Of a stretch of 64,000 nt of DNA, positions 12,636 to 24,123 are shown piece by piece. A program made the translations under genes and the position numbers. The stretch spans positions 124,001 through 188,000 of the forward strand of contig VFIW01000067.1 in assembly GCA_006386115.1 (NCBI GenBank). Reading direction: 5' to 3'. Numbering within the stretch: the first letter of the stretch is position 1; every line of letters starts with the position of its first letter. Below the pieces are notes generated by a model that saw only the letters and a program-made list of their open reading frames with translations, was not told the origin of the DNA and made no database searches. The stretch comes from Globisporangium splendens. Its lineage: Eukaryota > Oomycota > Peronosporomycetes > Pythiales > Pythiaceae.

Positions 12636-13806
12636 ATGGCGAAAATGGTCGACGAAGACTCTGCTTTCGCGGTGGAGAATGTCGACAGCTTTACGGAGAT
12701 GGCGCACCAGGTGGGCGGCCACGCGACGACCAAGACGAGTGCGTGCTGCTCTTCGTCTTTCTTTTTCCTCTATTCAGCTCAATCTCACTGAGAATATATG
12801 CTGCAGGTCTGAAGTCGTTTGGTGGCAAGATCTTGAAACCTTTCCAGAGCAAGCAGCGCGGCGAGCGCGAGCACGCCTTCTACGAGCGCATCTTCCGCAC
12901 GCATAGCGACAACCCTGCATACAAGCAACTGCAGCCGCTGCTACCAGGGTACCATGGCATGGCGATCGTGAATTCCACGACGCAGGAGGCACACAGTGGC
13001 GATGATGCCGCTGTCAACAGCGACAACCTCGATGGAAGTACGTCGTATGCCTAAATATGCGTTTGGCACTAAGCACCTCGCAATAACGGCGTTGTATGTG
13101 CGTTTACGTAGAGCATCTGGTGATGGAGGATTTGACATTTGGCCGGAATTGGCCGTGCATTATGGACGTCAAAGTGGGCACGCGGTCGTACGAAAACGAC
13201 GCGTCGACCGAGAAAATCGCGTACGAGAAGCAGAAATTCCCACTCCAGGAGAGCGTGGGCTTCCGCATCCAGGGCATCAAGGCGTTCGACCCCAAAAGCC
13301 GGCAGTACGTGCAGTTCGACAAGCACTTTGGACGCAATGTGGGCTCCAAGGACGATCTCGTGGCCGCATTCGGCAACTACTTTGCCACCTACAGCAGCGC
13401 AAAAGTCAACATTCTACTGCTGCAAGCGGTGCGTTCAGCTTCGATGCAGATATAGTTATACGCTGACACTTAGTATTGACATGTTGCTTTTGTGTCATTC
13501 ATGCAGTTTATTAGACGCCTTGAAGAGCTCAAAGCGTGGTTTGACGAGCAGCAGGAGCTGGAATTCATCGCGAGTTCGCTCTTGTTCCTGTACAACGGCG
13601 AGCTTTCGGCAAATGCCGACGATGAGGAAGATGTGCTTGCGAAAGCGCTGGCGGCCGATATCCGCTTAATCGACTTTGCGCACGTGACGCATCGGCCATT
13701 AGACGCGCCGCAGCGGGACGAAGGCGTGCTCACAGGCATCAAGACGCTCACCCAGTGCTTCCAGGCGCTGTTGACGCAGTTGCAACAGCAGCTTCAACGC
13801 GAATAG
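12636..13806 (+). CDS. Inositol polyphosphate kinase (IPK2 / IPMK family)
   Basis: Four exons (12636-12738, 12807-13037, 13112-13428, 13507-13806) join in phase to 316 residues. The three hallmarks of the IPK superfamily are present: the inositol-binding PxxxDxKxG motif as PCIMDVKVG near residue 126, the SSLL element (ASSLLFLYNGE) near 239, and the metal-binding IDFAHV near 272. N-terminal VGGH and GKILKPFQSK suit the ATP-binding lobe. The enzyme phosphorylates inositol phosphates such as IP3 towards IP5; the length favours a multikinase over the longer IP6 kinases, but this is inference. An in-frame upstream ATG at 12525 exists; 12636 fits family length better. Confidence 0.9.
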
Positions 13807-14111
13807 AGCTCCGTTGAAATGCGAAAATGTGCATCTGCGAGCCAACGAATGCACCTGGGTTGCTCAGCTGCGTGCTTGGAAATTAATACGAAAACCAGAA
13901 AGAAAAGCGAAGAAGGATAAAATAATAACGGGTTGATGGAAGAAACCGATTTTGAGGCAACTGCTAGTATTATTTTGGAATGTGGCGCCGCGTCGCTTCG
14001 CAGAGAATGGCATGAAACCCACACAATAATGGGAAGACGTTCAAGCCAAGTCCTCATTCTCGGATTTCCCAGCAGCTCTCTACACATATTTTCATATCAA
14101 GACCAGCGGCA
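13807..14111. other. Intergenic, nothing supportable
   Basis: About 305 bp between the inositol kinase stop and the next start. It is A/T-richer than the flanking genes and should hold the kinase 3' UTR and the next promoter. I see no gene or clear repeat. Confidence 0.5.
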
Positions 14112-14666
14112 ATGGCTATGGAATCAAGACAACGACGCGTGGGAGTGGCCGTGCATCCCATGCGTCTGAATGTCCGCGAAAGAAGTGCTTTAGAACAACA
14201 GCAACAAGCGCATTGGCAGTCGCAATTAACGGCGCTTCTGCGTGAACACGAGCCTGAGCGAGAGCACCAGGCGCAGGAACTGCTGCGCGCATTCCCCGGA
14301 ATGGTACGTCAGCGGTAAAGCCCTCAATTAGTCGCGTTTGTCATCGTCTTGTCCTAAAGAAAGGCGCTGTTGTTGCTGTTGATGTCTTGTTTGCAGGAGC
14401 GCGAGTTGATCCAGTGCTATCGCCATCTGTACACTGGTGTCGGTGGGTTTTCTCTCCCCAATGCACCAGCAGGAAGAGCTCATCGTGATGAACAGGGGCG
14501 AACGCGTCCTTTCTCGCTCCCAAAGGCAGCCATCCGCGCGTACCTCTTGGAAAAAAAACGGCGCATGCATGCTCCCCAGCATCTTGTTAACACAAGTGTG
14601 AGCGACCTGAAGTGCGACGCAATGCGCGGTCCCGAGACACCCTGCCGTCCAGTCTCCTTATCATAA
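14112..14666 (+). CDS. Small protein of unknown function
   Basis: Two exons, 14112-14303 and 14397-14666, joined in phase 0 (ATG|GTACGT donor, TTTGCAG acceptor), about 153 residues. Exon 1 is a charged, Gln/Glu/Leu-rich helix (RERSALEQQQQAHWQSQL, then LLREHEPEREHQAQELL), likely coiled coil. Exon 2 begins ERELIQCYRHLY, then becomes Pro/Arg-rich and ends SDLKCDAMRGPETPCRPV. No signal peptide or membrane segment. I do not recognise it. A second intron after CTGTACACTG is possible, which would change the C-terminus. Support is the good splice pair and codon phase only. Confidence 0.45.
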
Positions 14667-14834
14667 ACAATAGCGCAGCGTGTGAATAAATAATGAGTCT
14701 TTGGTGTATGCTGCGTGTGTGTATTTGTCAAAAATTCCTCCTATTCTAAAGGCTGATGGCGTCTTCTCTATATCTATGTGTTCTCTATGGGGTGGCTGAT
14801 GGCATGCGCTTGGACTAATATATACTGCGGCCGA

Positions 14835-16754
14835 CTATAACAGCTGCATCTGCGGCATGCCGTGCATCTGCTGGTGCGGCGGCTGCTGCGCGTAGCCGTT
14901 CGCCGAGTAGTACATCATGCTCTGGTGCTGCTGCTGGCTGCTGGCGTCCGCCGCCGCCGAGCCCGAGGTCGGCGCCGCGTGGTGGTGGTAGTAGTTGCTG
15001 CGCTGGTTGCTGTACGCCGCAGCCGCGGCCGCCGAGTCCGCCGCCGAGAGGTGGTGGTGGTGGTACTGCGACGAGCTGCTGCTCGGGTACGGCTGGTGGT
15101 GCTGCGGGTGGTGCGGCGCGCCTTGGTCCTTCAGGTCAAAGTAGTCGTGGTGCTGCTGCTGCTGCACGTGGTGGCCCGGCATGGCGTTCGACGCGCCGCT
15201 GCTGTTCTCCTTGGACGACGACCACTGCTGCGCATACGGGTTCACGTTCACGTGGTGGTGGTGGCCCGACGACGCCTTCATGGACTCGCGCTGGTTGTAC
15301 GAGCTCGACGGACGCTCCATCATCGGCGGCTGCGACGACGACACGGTCGCGTGCTGCTGCTTGTAGCCACTGCCCGAAGACACTGGAGGTAGCGAGTTGT
15401 TGTCCATGGCCATGTAGTGGCGCGGCGCGTTGTGGCTCTGCATGCTCATCGGGTCGTACGACCGCGGCTCGGCGTGGATCTGCTGCATGTACTGGCTGGA
15501 CGCCGCTGGCGCCGACGACAGTGGCACGCCCTGCTCGTAGCCCTTGGAGAAGCGCAGGTCCATGTCCACGCGCTGTTGGTAGCCGCTGCCACTTCCAGAC
15601 TGGTGGTGCGCGCGCAGCGACGCGTGGTCCATGCCGTGTTCGCGCACAGCGTTCTTCGCGTCGACGTTCCCGCCCATATTCGCAAACGTTGGCGTCGTGA
15701 TCTGACGCATATCCATGATGTTCTGTGGCTGGTTCGCGAGCGGATCCTTCGGTCCCTTGGTCTTGGACGCGTTCGCGTGGAACGAGCACTTGCCCTTCTT
15801 GCGCGCAGGTTTGTTGCATCCCGAGTTATCGCATCGCTTGCCGCCGCCGTGTTCCGCGCAGTAGCCGCCGCCACGGTCGTTCTTGGTGCAGTCTGGGTGC
15901 TGGCAGAAACGACTACCACCATGACCGGCGCAGAAGCCGCCACGTTGCGCACCTTTGTTGCAGCCTTCCTTTTCACATCGCTGGCCGCCACCGTGCGCGC
16001 GACAGAAGCCGCCGCCCTGGGAGCTCTTGGTGCAACCGGTCGTCTGGCAGCGCAGCCCACCGCCGTGCGCCTTGCAGAGTCCATTCGACTGCGACGCCTT
16101 CGTGCAGCCCGACTGCGTACAGCGCTTGCCGCCGCCGTGGCGGATGCAGAGTCCCTGGCCCTGACTGCTGCGCTCGCAGCCGTCCACCATGCACCGGCGG
16201 CCACCGCCGTGCGCCTTGCAGAGACCCTTGGAGCGCACGCGCTTCTTGCAGCCCGGCATCGTGCACAGGCGGTTCGACTTGAGTCCGTCGTTGCGCTCAG
16301 CGCTGTCCTCCGCGCCGTCGTGGCTGCGCGGCGAGCCCACAGGCGACGAGTCGAGCGACGAGTTGACCGAGTTGCTATTCTTGTAGGGAGACATGCCGGC
16401 GTTATTGCTGGCGCTCGTGCTGATGGTCAGCGTGTTGCGCTTGTTAGCAGCATTTGCAGCGTTCGACGCGTTGCTGTTTGCAGCATTCGCTGGTTTGGCC
16501 TTTGCCGAGAGCTTGGACTTCTTGTTGGCGACTGGCGCTTGCGGTGGCAGCGCATGCTGCTGTTGCTGCTGTCCGTTGTTGTTGTTCATTGTCGCCATGC
16601 CGTAGTGCTGCTGGTACTGGTCGTAGTGGAACGCTTGCGGGTCGACGTGCGCATTGTGGTGGTGCGGGTGGTGGTTGTTGGCGTGGTGCTCCATGCTTGT
16701 CGAGTTGGACGTGTAGAGCTGCTGGGACGAGTAGGACGAGATCACGGAGGCCAT
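14835..16754 (-). CDS. WRKY19-like tandem Cys/His repeat protein
   Basis: Single exon, 639 residues from the ATG at 16752-16754; there is no ATG further upstream in frame. The middle carries seven tandem units of about 24 residues with the pattern C-x4-C-x(9)-G-x-C-x2-H-G-G-x-R/K (for example GLCKAHGGGRRC), about positions 15780-16280. Such arrays are usually annotated WRKY transcription factor 19-like in oomycetes because Arabidopsis WRKY19 carries them, but no WRKYGQK heptad is present, so it is not a WRKY factor. The Cys/His spacing suggests zinc binding. The N-terminus is Ser/Asn/Gln-rich and the C-terminus is His/Gln/Tyr/Ser-rich low complexity, typical of nuclear regulators (inference). 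Near-gapless antisense frames are a composition effect. Confidence 0.85.
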   Translation of the reverse strand: MASVISSYSSQQLYTSNSTSMEHHANNHHPHHHNAHVDPQAFHYDQYQQHYGMATMNNNNGQQQQQHALPPQAPVANKKSKLSAKAKPANAANSNASNAANAANKRNTLTISTSASNNAGMSPYKNSNSVNSSLDSSPVGSPRSHDGAEDSAERNDGLKSNRLCTMPGCKKRVRSKGLCKAHGGGRRCMVDGCERSSQGQGLCIRHGGGKRCTQSGCTKASQSNGLCKAHGGGLRCQTTGCTKSSQGGGFCRAHGGGQRCEKEGCNKGAQRGGFCAGHGGSRFCQHPDCTKNDRGGGYCAEHGGGKRCDNSGCNKPARKKGKCSFHANASKTKGPKDPLANQPQNIMDMRQITTPTFANMGGNVDAKNAVREHGMDHASLRAHHQSGSGSGYQQRVDMDLRFSKGYEQGVPLSSAPAASSQYMQQIHAEPRSYDPMSMQSHNAPRHYMAMDNNSLPPVSSGSGYKQQHATVSSSQPPMMERPSSSYNQRESMKASSGHHHHVNVNPYAQQWSSSKENSSGASNAMPGHHVQQQQHHDYFDLKDQGAPHHPQHHQPYPSSSSSQYHHHHLSAADSAAAAAAYSNQRSNYYHHHAAPTSGSAAADASSQQQHQSMMYYSANGYAQQPPHQQMHGMPQMQLL

Positions 16755-19700
16755 ACACACAACTTTGGGAATGTATGGGGGAGGCTTGTAGCAATCTGCA
16801 GATGCGCGCGCGCCAAAAATCGACAATTTTCAAAATAAAACAACTCACGAGTGTGTACCAACGACGTGGTAGGACGGAAAATAAAACAAGCGCTAGCGGC
16901 AAACGCTCGCTCGACAAACAAGCAAGCACTCAGGCGGTCCGAACTGTCTTTAACCGAGTTGACCGAGCCCACTCTCTTTCTTTTAGTGGACTTGGTTGAA
17001 CGGCGAATTCGCGAATGAACAGACGACGGCGCTGCGCAGGCAACACTCTCACGAACCCCAACCACTTGTCGAGAGCGGCCAGTCTCTCGTGCACGCCATC
17101 CCCGTTTGCCTCCCGCTCCACCAGTTCGGGCTTTTCTTTTTTGCATGCTGACACGAGCAGTACTGAGATAAGATCAAGGGGAGAGAAAGGGGGCGAACCA
17201 CAAAGCAAGAGAAAGCGAATGAGTGGTGAGAGCGATGGGACGCGAGCAGGACGGGACCAGCTGGCAAATACAATTGGCCAATCATTGCCCGAGAAACGAG
17301 CAAAGCAGATGCCCCATCTGTTTGGCTAATCACACAATGCCGCGTTTTGGCCGCTCTACAACCCTACATCCGGCGTTCACACACACACCTACCCGCTGCA
17401 CAGAACCCACACTGATTCGGACATAGCATGTCCCAGCGACATGACCCGTTGCACAGACCAAAGATATTTCCAACAAACTGTTGCATACAATCGCCAAGAC
17501 AGTTACAAAACACTGTTACGACACGCACACTGAAGCTTATGGAGCTGAGGCACATTACACTGAACATTATCACGCAAGAGCAAGCGCTTGCTGTGCACAG
17601 TCCGCAAGTCAAAGCAGCAGAGCGTGGTGTCGAATAGGACTCGAGAGCATCGTTGTCGCTTCTGTATTCTGTGACTGCTAACGCAACGCACAGGGTTGAC
17701 TCGGGGACACATCTTGTTGGTTTATCCAGTCTGGATGTCCGCAGTCACCAGCAGTTTGGACCTAAAAAATTGGGCCAGTATGTCACACCCAGATTTGGCG
17801 CGCGACGATTGGCAGTCGGGTGCGGCGGAGGATTTGTAGAAAGGGCGGGTCTTGGAAAGCCACACATGTCTACAAAGAGACTGGCCAACCTACTCCGAAG
17901 AGAGCGCGAGAGAATGGCCGCGAGCAGGTGACAAGAAGGAAGCTTGCCAACTGGATGTTCGTTGCGCACTTGCACGCGCAGCAAACAAGGACCATCAACT
18001 GATTAGCTGCCCATTGCCGACGATGTGTCATGTCTTCACGTTTCTCTATTGTGCAAAACATTGATCTCACTGTCAGTCAGCAGCGAACTTTGTACGCTGA
18101 CAAATGAGCTGACAGAATAGCATATTATCGCCAAGGTTGCAAGAAGTTAGCACAACGTCAGTCTGATGCAGTGATACATCGTCACTGTTTCTGCGGATCT
18201 TTGGATCCAACAGTTTTGACACGCTCGCATGTAACGTCAATGCAAATGTTTGTCCCGCCTCTCACACATTTTGTTGCCATTTCGTGACGATGCGAGTCGT
18301 AAAGTTGTGCGCTTGGATTGTCGTTTGTGTCAAGCCGGCATTAACCCACGACGGATGAGGATCACAGGCAAAGATCCGACTTGTGAAGTGTGTGTGCTTT
18401 GTTCATGAGCGGGGTCGAGTTGCCGTGATAAAGTCGGCACATTAGCACTCGGTCGCGCGAAGAAAAGAGGATCTCCTGGATCTGATGTGGCGCTGGAGGG
18501 TAGGTGTCCGATCACATCGACAGAAAGGCGCTCTCGATGCACACCATCTCTCCTGGATGCTTGCAAAAGAACCGGTCGAAATGAATTCCTCGCAAGTGTT
18601 GGAATCAAGTCGAGTTGCTTGCTATAGCATTTCGTATCGCTTGGTTTGAGGACCACCTGCTAAAATGCATGGAATCTTTAGCGCTGAGATGAGTATCGCA
18701 TAGAGGCGCATCGTCTGTGATCGTGTGATCCAAGCATTACCTACCCATTGTAAAGAAAGGGCCGAAGCAGCCCACCAAATCCTTGCTGCGCAGAGAAAAG
18801 CCGCTTTCGAACGTCAACACTTCCCTCGGCGATTGCAACTGACGTCATTAAACCGTGCTGTGCGTGTGTGTCCTCGTCAATCATGCAGAGAACTCCACCG
18901 TCGCGCTTCCTGCTGCGCTCACATGGATCCCTCCCTCCATCAACGCGCCATCATCGCCATTCCTTCTATCTGATCCTGTTGCTGGCATGATGGAAGGCTT
19001 CACTTCTGCTCTTCCACGCCAGTCGAACGCGCTCTGCTCTTGGTGACGCCTTCTGCTAGTTGCTGAACGCCGACTTGCAACCATGCGTCCGCACTATGCG
19101 AATGTGTCCTCGTCGTACTGTAGAGTAGCGTAACATTTGCATAGACTGGAGGCATGCACAGTCCCTTTCCCTTGTGTCCCGCGTTCAAAGATCGCGCGCT
19201 TCAAGCAGCGCACAGTCGATGGCTGAAAAGAAAGGGGAGATTCTTTCTTCCGAGTCACCCATCGTAACCGTAAAAGCGTCCACCGGCAGAAGAAAAGGCA
19301 TCAGTCGAAACGGGAAATGGGCATTCGTCCGTCCTGCGTGTCGTGTGTGAGAAGCTGCAGACGACGGATCTTATTCACTCACTCTTCTCCATCTCGTGTC
19401 CATGAAGGGACGGACTGATGAAATGGTACCTACCAAGGTGTGGATCTCACTATGCGCGGCTCCTGTTTTTGCAAGCGCTCGAGATTTTCCCGCCCAGATG
19501 ATATGGAATGGCTGCCTCGCTGCGTACCACACAGGTCACGGAGGTGAGCATAGAGGCTGGTCAGAGTGCAGCCATCGTCTTGGATGCATACAAAGAAGCC
19601 ATCGATCTCGGTGAAGCCTGCCTGGTTCTGCAAGCTTGAAGCTCCGCGTCCTCGGACCTTGCGCGAGGCCAGCAGGCGGGATGGAACCGAGGGAAGACAA

Positions 19701-19854
19701 GATAGGCGGGACCTTACTGTAAGCAGAGTCTTATCCATTGTATTACAGTCAGTAGATTGTTTCTAAAGGAACAGGGTTTACGAGTTGACTTGTGAAGCGC
19801 TCGTGAGAAAATGACATTTACATGAGAAAACAGTGGTCCCACCTAAGACTTGGT
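16755..19854. other. Three-kilobase region without a supportable gene
   Basis: Between the WRKY19-like start and the acid phosphatase stop I find no frame with splice support, family motif or length above about 110 codons. Composition is mixed with some CT-rich tracts. It should hold the WRKY19-like promoter, which is long compared with other intergenic spaces here (mostly 100-450 bp). A non-coding RNA or a gene with many tiny exons cannot be excluded. Confidence 0.4.
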
Positions 19855-21573
19855 CTAGGCGCACTTGCTGCCGACGCCACCATCGATCGGGATCACGTAG
19901 CAGTATTGGACCTGGCGCGCAGCCTGCTGCTCATCTGGCTTCCAGCCGCTGCCAGTCGAGATGAATTGCAGGCGGAGGCCAACCGCCGAAAACGAAAGCT
20001 CAAAGTAGCCGTAAGGTTCACCAGCCGCGTTCCACACTCTGCAATAGTAACACAAACAGCACGATCTGTTAGAAATCAATCTCCCAAAAATAGTCCAAGT
20101 GGATCTCAAGCAACACTTACTGGTTGACACCAACAGCGCTGATTGCGTGCTCTGGAGGTGCGCCAATGCTTTCACTTTGAATGCCGCCACCGGCTCCGTT
20201 GGTAATGAAGTGGGTCTTGTAAGAATCGGAGTGATCGTGGCTCTCGGCATGAGTGTGGCCGTTGACAAAGAGCTGGATGCCAGCATCCTTGAGCACCTTG
20301 TACCACGGAGTATACATCTCTGGCGACATGTGGAAGTGAGGAGAGTAGTGCGAGTTGACAATTTTCCACGTCGCGGTGGACGCCTTCGCATCACGCTCCA
20401 GCTGCGTCAGCGAGTCGTCTTGCCACTCTTTCAGTTTGTTCATGCACGAGTTGAACATGTCCAAGCTTCCGCCGGCGCACAGTTCCCCTGCGTTGTCAGG
20501 GTGCGGATCCTTGCAGACTGGGTTGTCGCCACCATAACCGTAGCATTGGCAGCAAATCTGCGACGCACCGTGGGAGGTCGCGTAGTTCGTGTCCACGTTG
20601 TAGATGTCCACAGACACACCTCCGGCTTCGATCGTTTCCTTGTAGTAGTGGCCCTTCATCTGCCAACGATCGTCATTTGGACTCTTGTATTGTTGCTGGC
20701 GAGTAAACTTCGCGTCAAGGTGCTGAAGCATCTCTTCCGTCGAGTTGCACTTGTGGCCGCAGATGAAACTCGCTCCACCGTAGTCGTGGTTTCCCATGAC
20801 ATTGAACCATGGGATGTTCAGCGCTTCACTCTTGTACTTGTTTTCAAAGGTTTCCTGGAAGCGAGTCTGAACGTCATCTTCCATGAGCCCTTGCCAGTAG
20901 AAGCTATCACTGTAGGTACAAAACGAAACACATCAAGGAAAACAAGTCAGTTAATGTATGGTAATGAACCAGATTAATCACCTCAAGTAATAACAATATG
21001 TAAACATACCCGTGGCCGAGCACGGCTTTTGGCTTCAGTAATTCAGCCGAAACACCAAGGAGAGCCGCGACATTGTCTTGCGCGTAACGATGTTTGTTGT
21101 ACGCCGGGGAGGTTGTGTCGCCCTTGTATCGCGAGCAGCACGAGCCAGTAGGGTCGGAAGTCACACCCCAGTCTCCGATAGCGAGAGCATGGAGCACATA
21201 CCCGTCATCCGACGTTGGTGCATCCGCCGCTGGCGCACTCGTCGCTGGTGTACCAGTCGTTGGTGCAGTAGTCGCTGTTGTATTAGTCACAGGTGCAGTC
21301 GTCACTGCTGCAACCGCCTCATCTGGAACCTCTACCGCTGCAACCGTCCCCGCTTGCACACATCAAATAACACCCAAACAATGAGATAATACGCAGTCAG
21401 CACCATGGTACGTGATAAATATCGAGATTTGCGATGCGTTGGCTTCTCTCACGTTGCGTCGTCGGGTCTGCGACGTCCCGCGTGCTCGTGTCAAGCACAT
21501 CGAAGGACGTCTCCTGCTTGGCCTGCACGGCAACGGCCGCCAGCGCCGCCACGGCCACCGCGAACACCTTCAT
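19855..21573 (-). CDS. Secreted acid phosphatase, TRAP / purple acid phosphatase type
   Basis: Four exons (21573-21453, 21352-21010, 20909-20121, 20038-19855) give 478 residues. It starts with a signal peptide (MKVFAVAVAALAAVAVQA), then a Thr/Ala/Pro linker (about 21200-21350) like an O-glycosylated mucin spacer, then a metallophosphoesterase domain. Metal ligands are visible in order: IGDWG, GDSFYW (GDxxY, across the exon 2/3 join), MGNHDYGG, SHYSPH and NGHTH. This is the five-motif set of tartrate-resistant acid phosphatases. Several extra Cys (CCQCYGYGGDNPVC) suggest extracellular disulfides. It would release phosphate from organic esters outside the cell or in the vacuole. Exon phases all agree. 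Confidence 0.9.
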
Positions 21574-22040
21574 CGTCTTCTGCTTCTCTTGTGGGTTCGA
21601 GCGCAAATGCGGAAATGAGCACCAAAGTGGCTGTCGTTTACACCCCATTTCGACAGCTGGAAGTGCCGAATCCAAATATTCGGTCGGTTGACTCTGCTAT
21701 ACTCTATATCCCTTCTGAAATCGCATCGAGACCACCAGAAATTTTACTTTGTGCTGTATGTGATTCCTGATTCATGGTACCTGAATAAAACGATGCACAG
21801 CCACTGATGTGACACTTCAACATCTGAATAATCGATGGCGACTGTGCTGTGTGTTATTAGGACAGGATTTGAAAACCGGCTGCGACTTCTATTAAAGTGA
21901 GGAAACACTTTTGAGAGGCCACTATTAAAGTGCCTGATTCACTACCCTCTTCTATTCGAGCGACACTCTACCTTAATAAAAGCCCCTCGCTCCAGCCAAC
22001 CATGCACCAGACAACACCACCAGCATTGGAGCAGAAGATC

Positions 22041-23582
22041 ATGCAGGCAGTTGTCGGGAGTCTCGCGAGCCGCGCGCTGCGCTCTGCGGGTGCGCTGCGA
22101 TCTGCCACGTATGCAATCCAAGCCAGTGGCTTTGCAACCGCTCCGTCGGCAGCTGCGAGCTCCAGTGGTGGCTCCAGCAGCCGCCGTGCACGTCGATTGC
22201 GACGCGCCAAGTCGTCTGATGGCGCTGACAAAGGCATCTTGAGCGAAGTGCGCGAGGCGATGAAGATCGTGTCGAACATTGGCGAAACGTCACGCAGCGG
22301 CATCCAGCAGCGTGTGGAGATGCCCGAAGAGATGCTGCGTCGAGTGACGACGGTCGTCAAGCGACGCACGCATTCGCAATTGGAAGCGCTGCGCGAGAAG
22401 TACGTCCACGACGAGAAAAACACACGACAGATCCCGCTCGACATGCACAAAAACCCGATCGGATGGACGCTGGAGAAGACACCACAGATCCCAGCGTACT
22501 TGTACGGACCAACGGAGACCATGGCGTACTTGGCGTACGAAGTGGAAGGAACGTACGCATGCGCGCATCACGTGTTTCGCCAATTGCAAGCGCAAAACCC
22601 CGATTTTCAGCCCGAGTCGATGCTCGACTTCGGTGCTGGCCCGGGCACGGCGTCGTGGGTCGCGAAGGAGTTCTACGACGAGTCGCTGACGAAGTATCGC
22701 GTAGTGGAGCCGAGTCAGTCCATGGTGGACGCAAGCGAAGTCATCTTGGAAGGGTTCCCTGGTCTCAGCGTGCGTCGCAGCATCTCCGAGATGAAGCGTG
22801 AGATCGAAGGAGGCATCAAGTACGATCTGATTGTGCTGAACTACGTGCTGTCGGAGATTACGAACGACTACGAGCGTGTCGCGGTCATGTCGGCGTTGTG
22901 GGAGCTGCTGTCCGACAAGGGCTGCATGGTGGTCGTGGATCGCGGGAGTCCGTGGGGCTCGCACCACGTGCGGTCAGCGCGCCAGTTCATTCTCGACTCG
23001 GTTGCTGAGGAAGAAGAGGAAGACACGATGAAGATCCTGGCTCCTTGTCCGCACCACTTTGAGTGTCCGGCTGCAGGCGGCACCTGGTGCCACTTTGTCC
23101 AGCGCTCACCGCAAGTCAACCGTCCTCGCGAGGCGACGCCCAAGAGATGGCACGGCCAAAAGGGCTCCAAGTTTTCCTACGTGATCATGGAGAAGAACGG
23201 CAAAGCTGCCGCTGACGCCACCAAGAAGCAACCCTTTGCGCGATTGATCCGGTACGCATCCTTTGCAAATGCTGACTTATGAATCACGGCTTTATCTAAC
23301 ATGCTTTCGCATTGTAGGAGTCCGCTCTTGGCCACGCGCCACGTTCACCTCGATCTGTGCACCCCAGAAGTGCGTCTTCAACTCCTTTGTCTTGCGTTTA
23401 TGTGCATGGGACTAACTCAGTTACTCTATATCTGTGTTATGCTGCTGCTATAGGGCGAGCTCGAGCGCCGCAGTGTGACGAAGGGTAAGCATCTGCGCGA
23501 GGTGTATCGCGCGTCCCGGAAGGCGCATTGGGGAGCGCAATGGCCAGCCGATGCGTCCATTTACACAGACAAGAAAGACTGA
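22041..23582 (+). CDS. Mitochondrial ribosome assembly methyltransferase-like METTL17 / Rsm22
   Basis: Three exons (22041-23251, 23318-23369, 23454-23582) give 463 residues. The ATG at 22041 opens an Arg/Ser/Ala-rich presequence (SLASRALRSAGALRSATY) suited to mitochondrial import; an in-frame ATG at 22002 would extend it. The SAM-binding loop MLDFGAGPGTASW lies near residue 193 and YDLIVLNYVLSEI near 265. The Cys-rich stretch CPHHFECPAAGGTWCHF near 335-350 is the metal or Fe-S site known in METTL17/Rsm22. The family acts on the mitochondrial small ribosomal subunit; enzymatic methylation is uncertain. The C-terminal exons follow the family (KHLREVYRASRKAHWG). Confidence 0.88.
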
Positions 23583-23748
23583 GTTCGAAGTGCAAATGGC
23601 GTACTTCGCATCAATAGACCTTCTTTTTGTATGATGCGAATCGTGTTCTCTCAAAGTTGATTAAGTGCGGATTGAAGTTTGGTGGCTCTTCGCGACCAGG
23701 CAATATGATCACTACCACTCTCGCGTGCATTGACTGTTACCGATAGTG

Positions 23749-24123
23749 ATGGCGCGCAACTCGGGTGGCTCGTACAGCGACGGCGATGGCAGCGATGAAG
23801 ACGTTGCTGACGTCGTCCAAGTCGCGGAGCCAGCGTCGCTGAGGAAGCGATCTCAGCGTCGCCCTCAAGCTCGTGCGTGACGTCCTGTAAATGGCGACAA
23901 TGCCAATGGAGACGAATCCGAAGAGAGCAGAATGGCGAGCGATGGCGATGGAGCACAGCGACGCGATGCAGAAGAAAACGATGAGGATGAAGAAGAGGGC
24001 ATGGACGTGATGATCGCGATGACGCTGCTAGTTGTGGGCTTCCTGGCGCTCATGGGCTACATTGACACCAGGTCGGGATGTCGGACGACCACTTTGCGCG
24101 AACAATGTCACGCAGTACGGTAA
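23749..24123 (+). pseudogene. Acidic single-membrane-segment ORF with in-frame stop, overlapping the duplication edge
   Basis: From the ATG at 23749 a frame encodes a Ser/Gly/Asp-rich start and a basic RKRSQRRPQAR patch, then TGA at 23878-23880. The same frame continues with NGDNANGDESEESR, an acidic run and one hydrophobic segment (VMIAMTLLVVGFLALMGYI) to a TAA at 24121. So either two short ORFs, a broken gene, or a missed intron. The membrane segment crosses the left edge of the tandem unit (24030), so the tail downstream of GYIDTRSGC also recurs at the second copy. I do not recognise it. Confidence 0.35.

Noticed and set aside
15417..16838. 473-codon plus-strand frame opposite the WRKY19-like gene
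   Set aside because: Val/Arg/Ala-rich composition is the mirror of His/Gln/Cys codons on the minus strand; no domain, and the minus frame has the clear repeat array.
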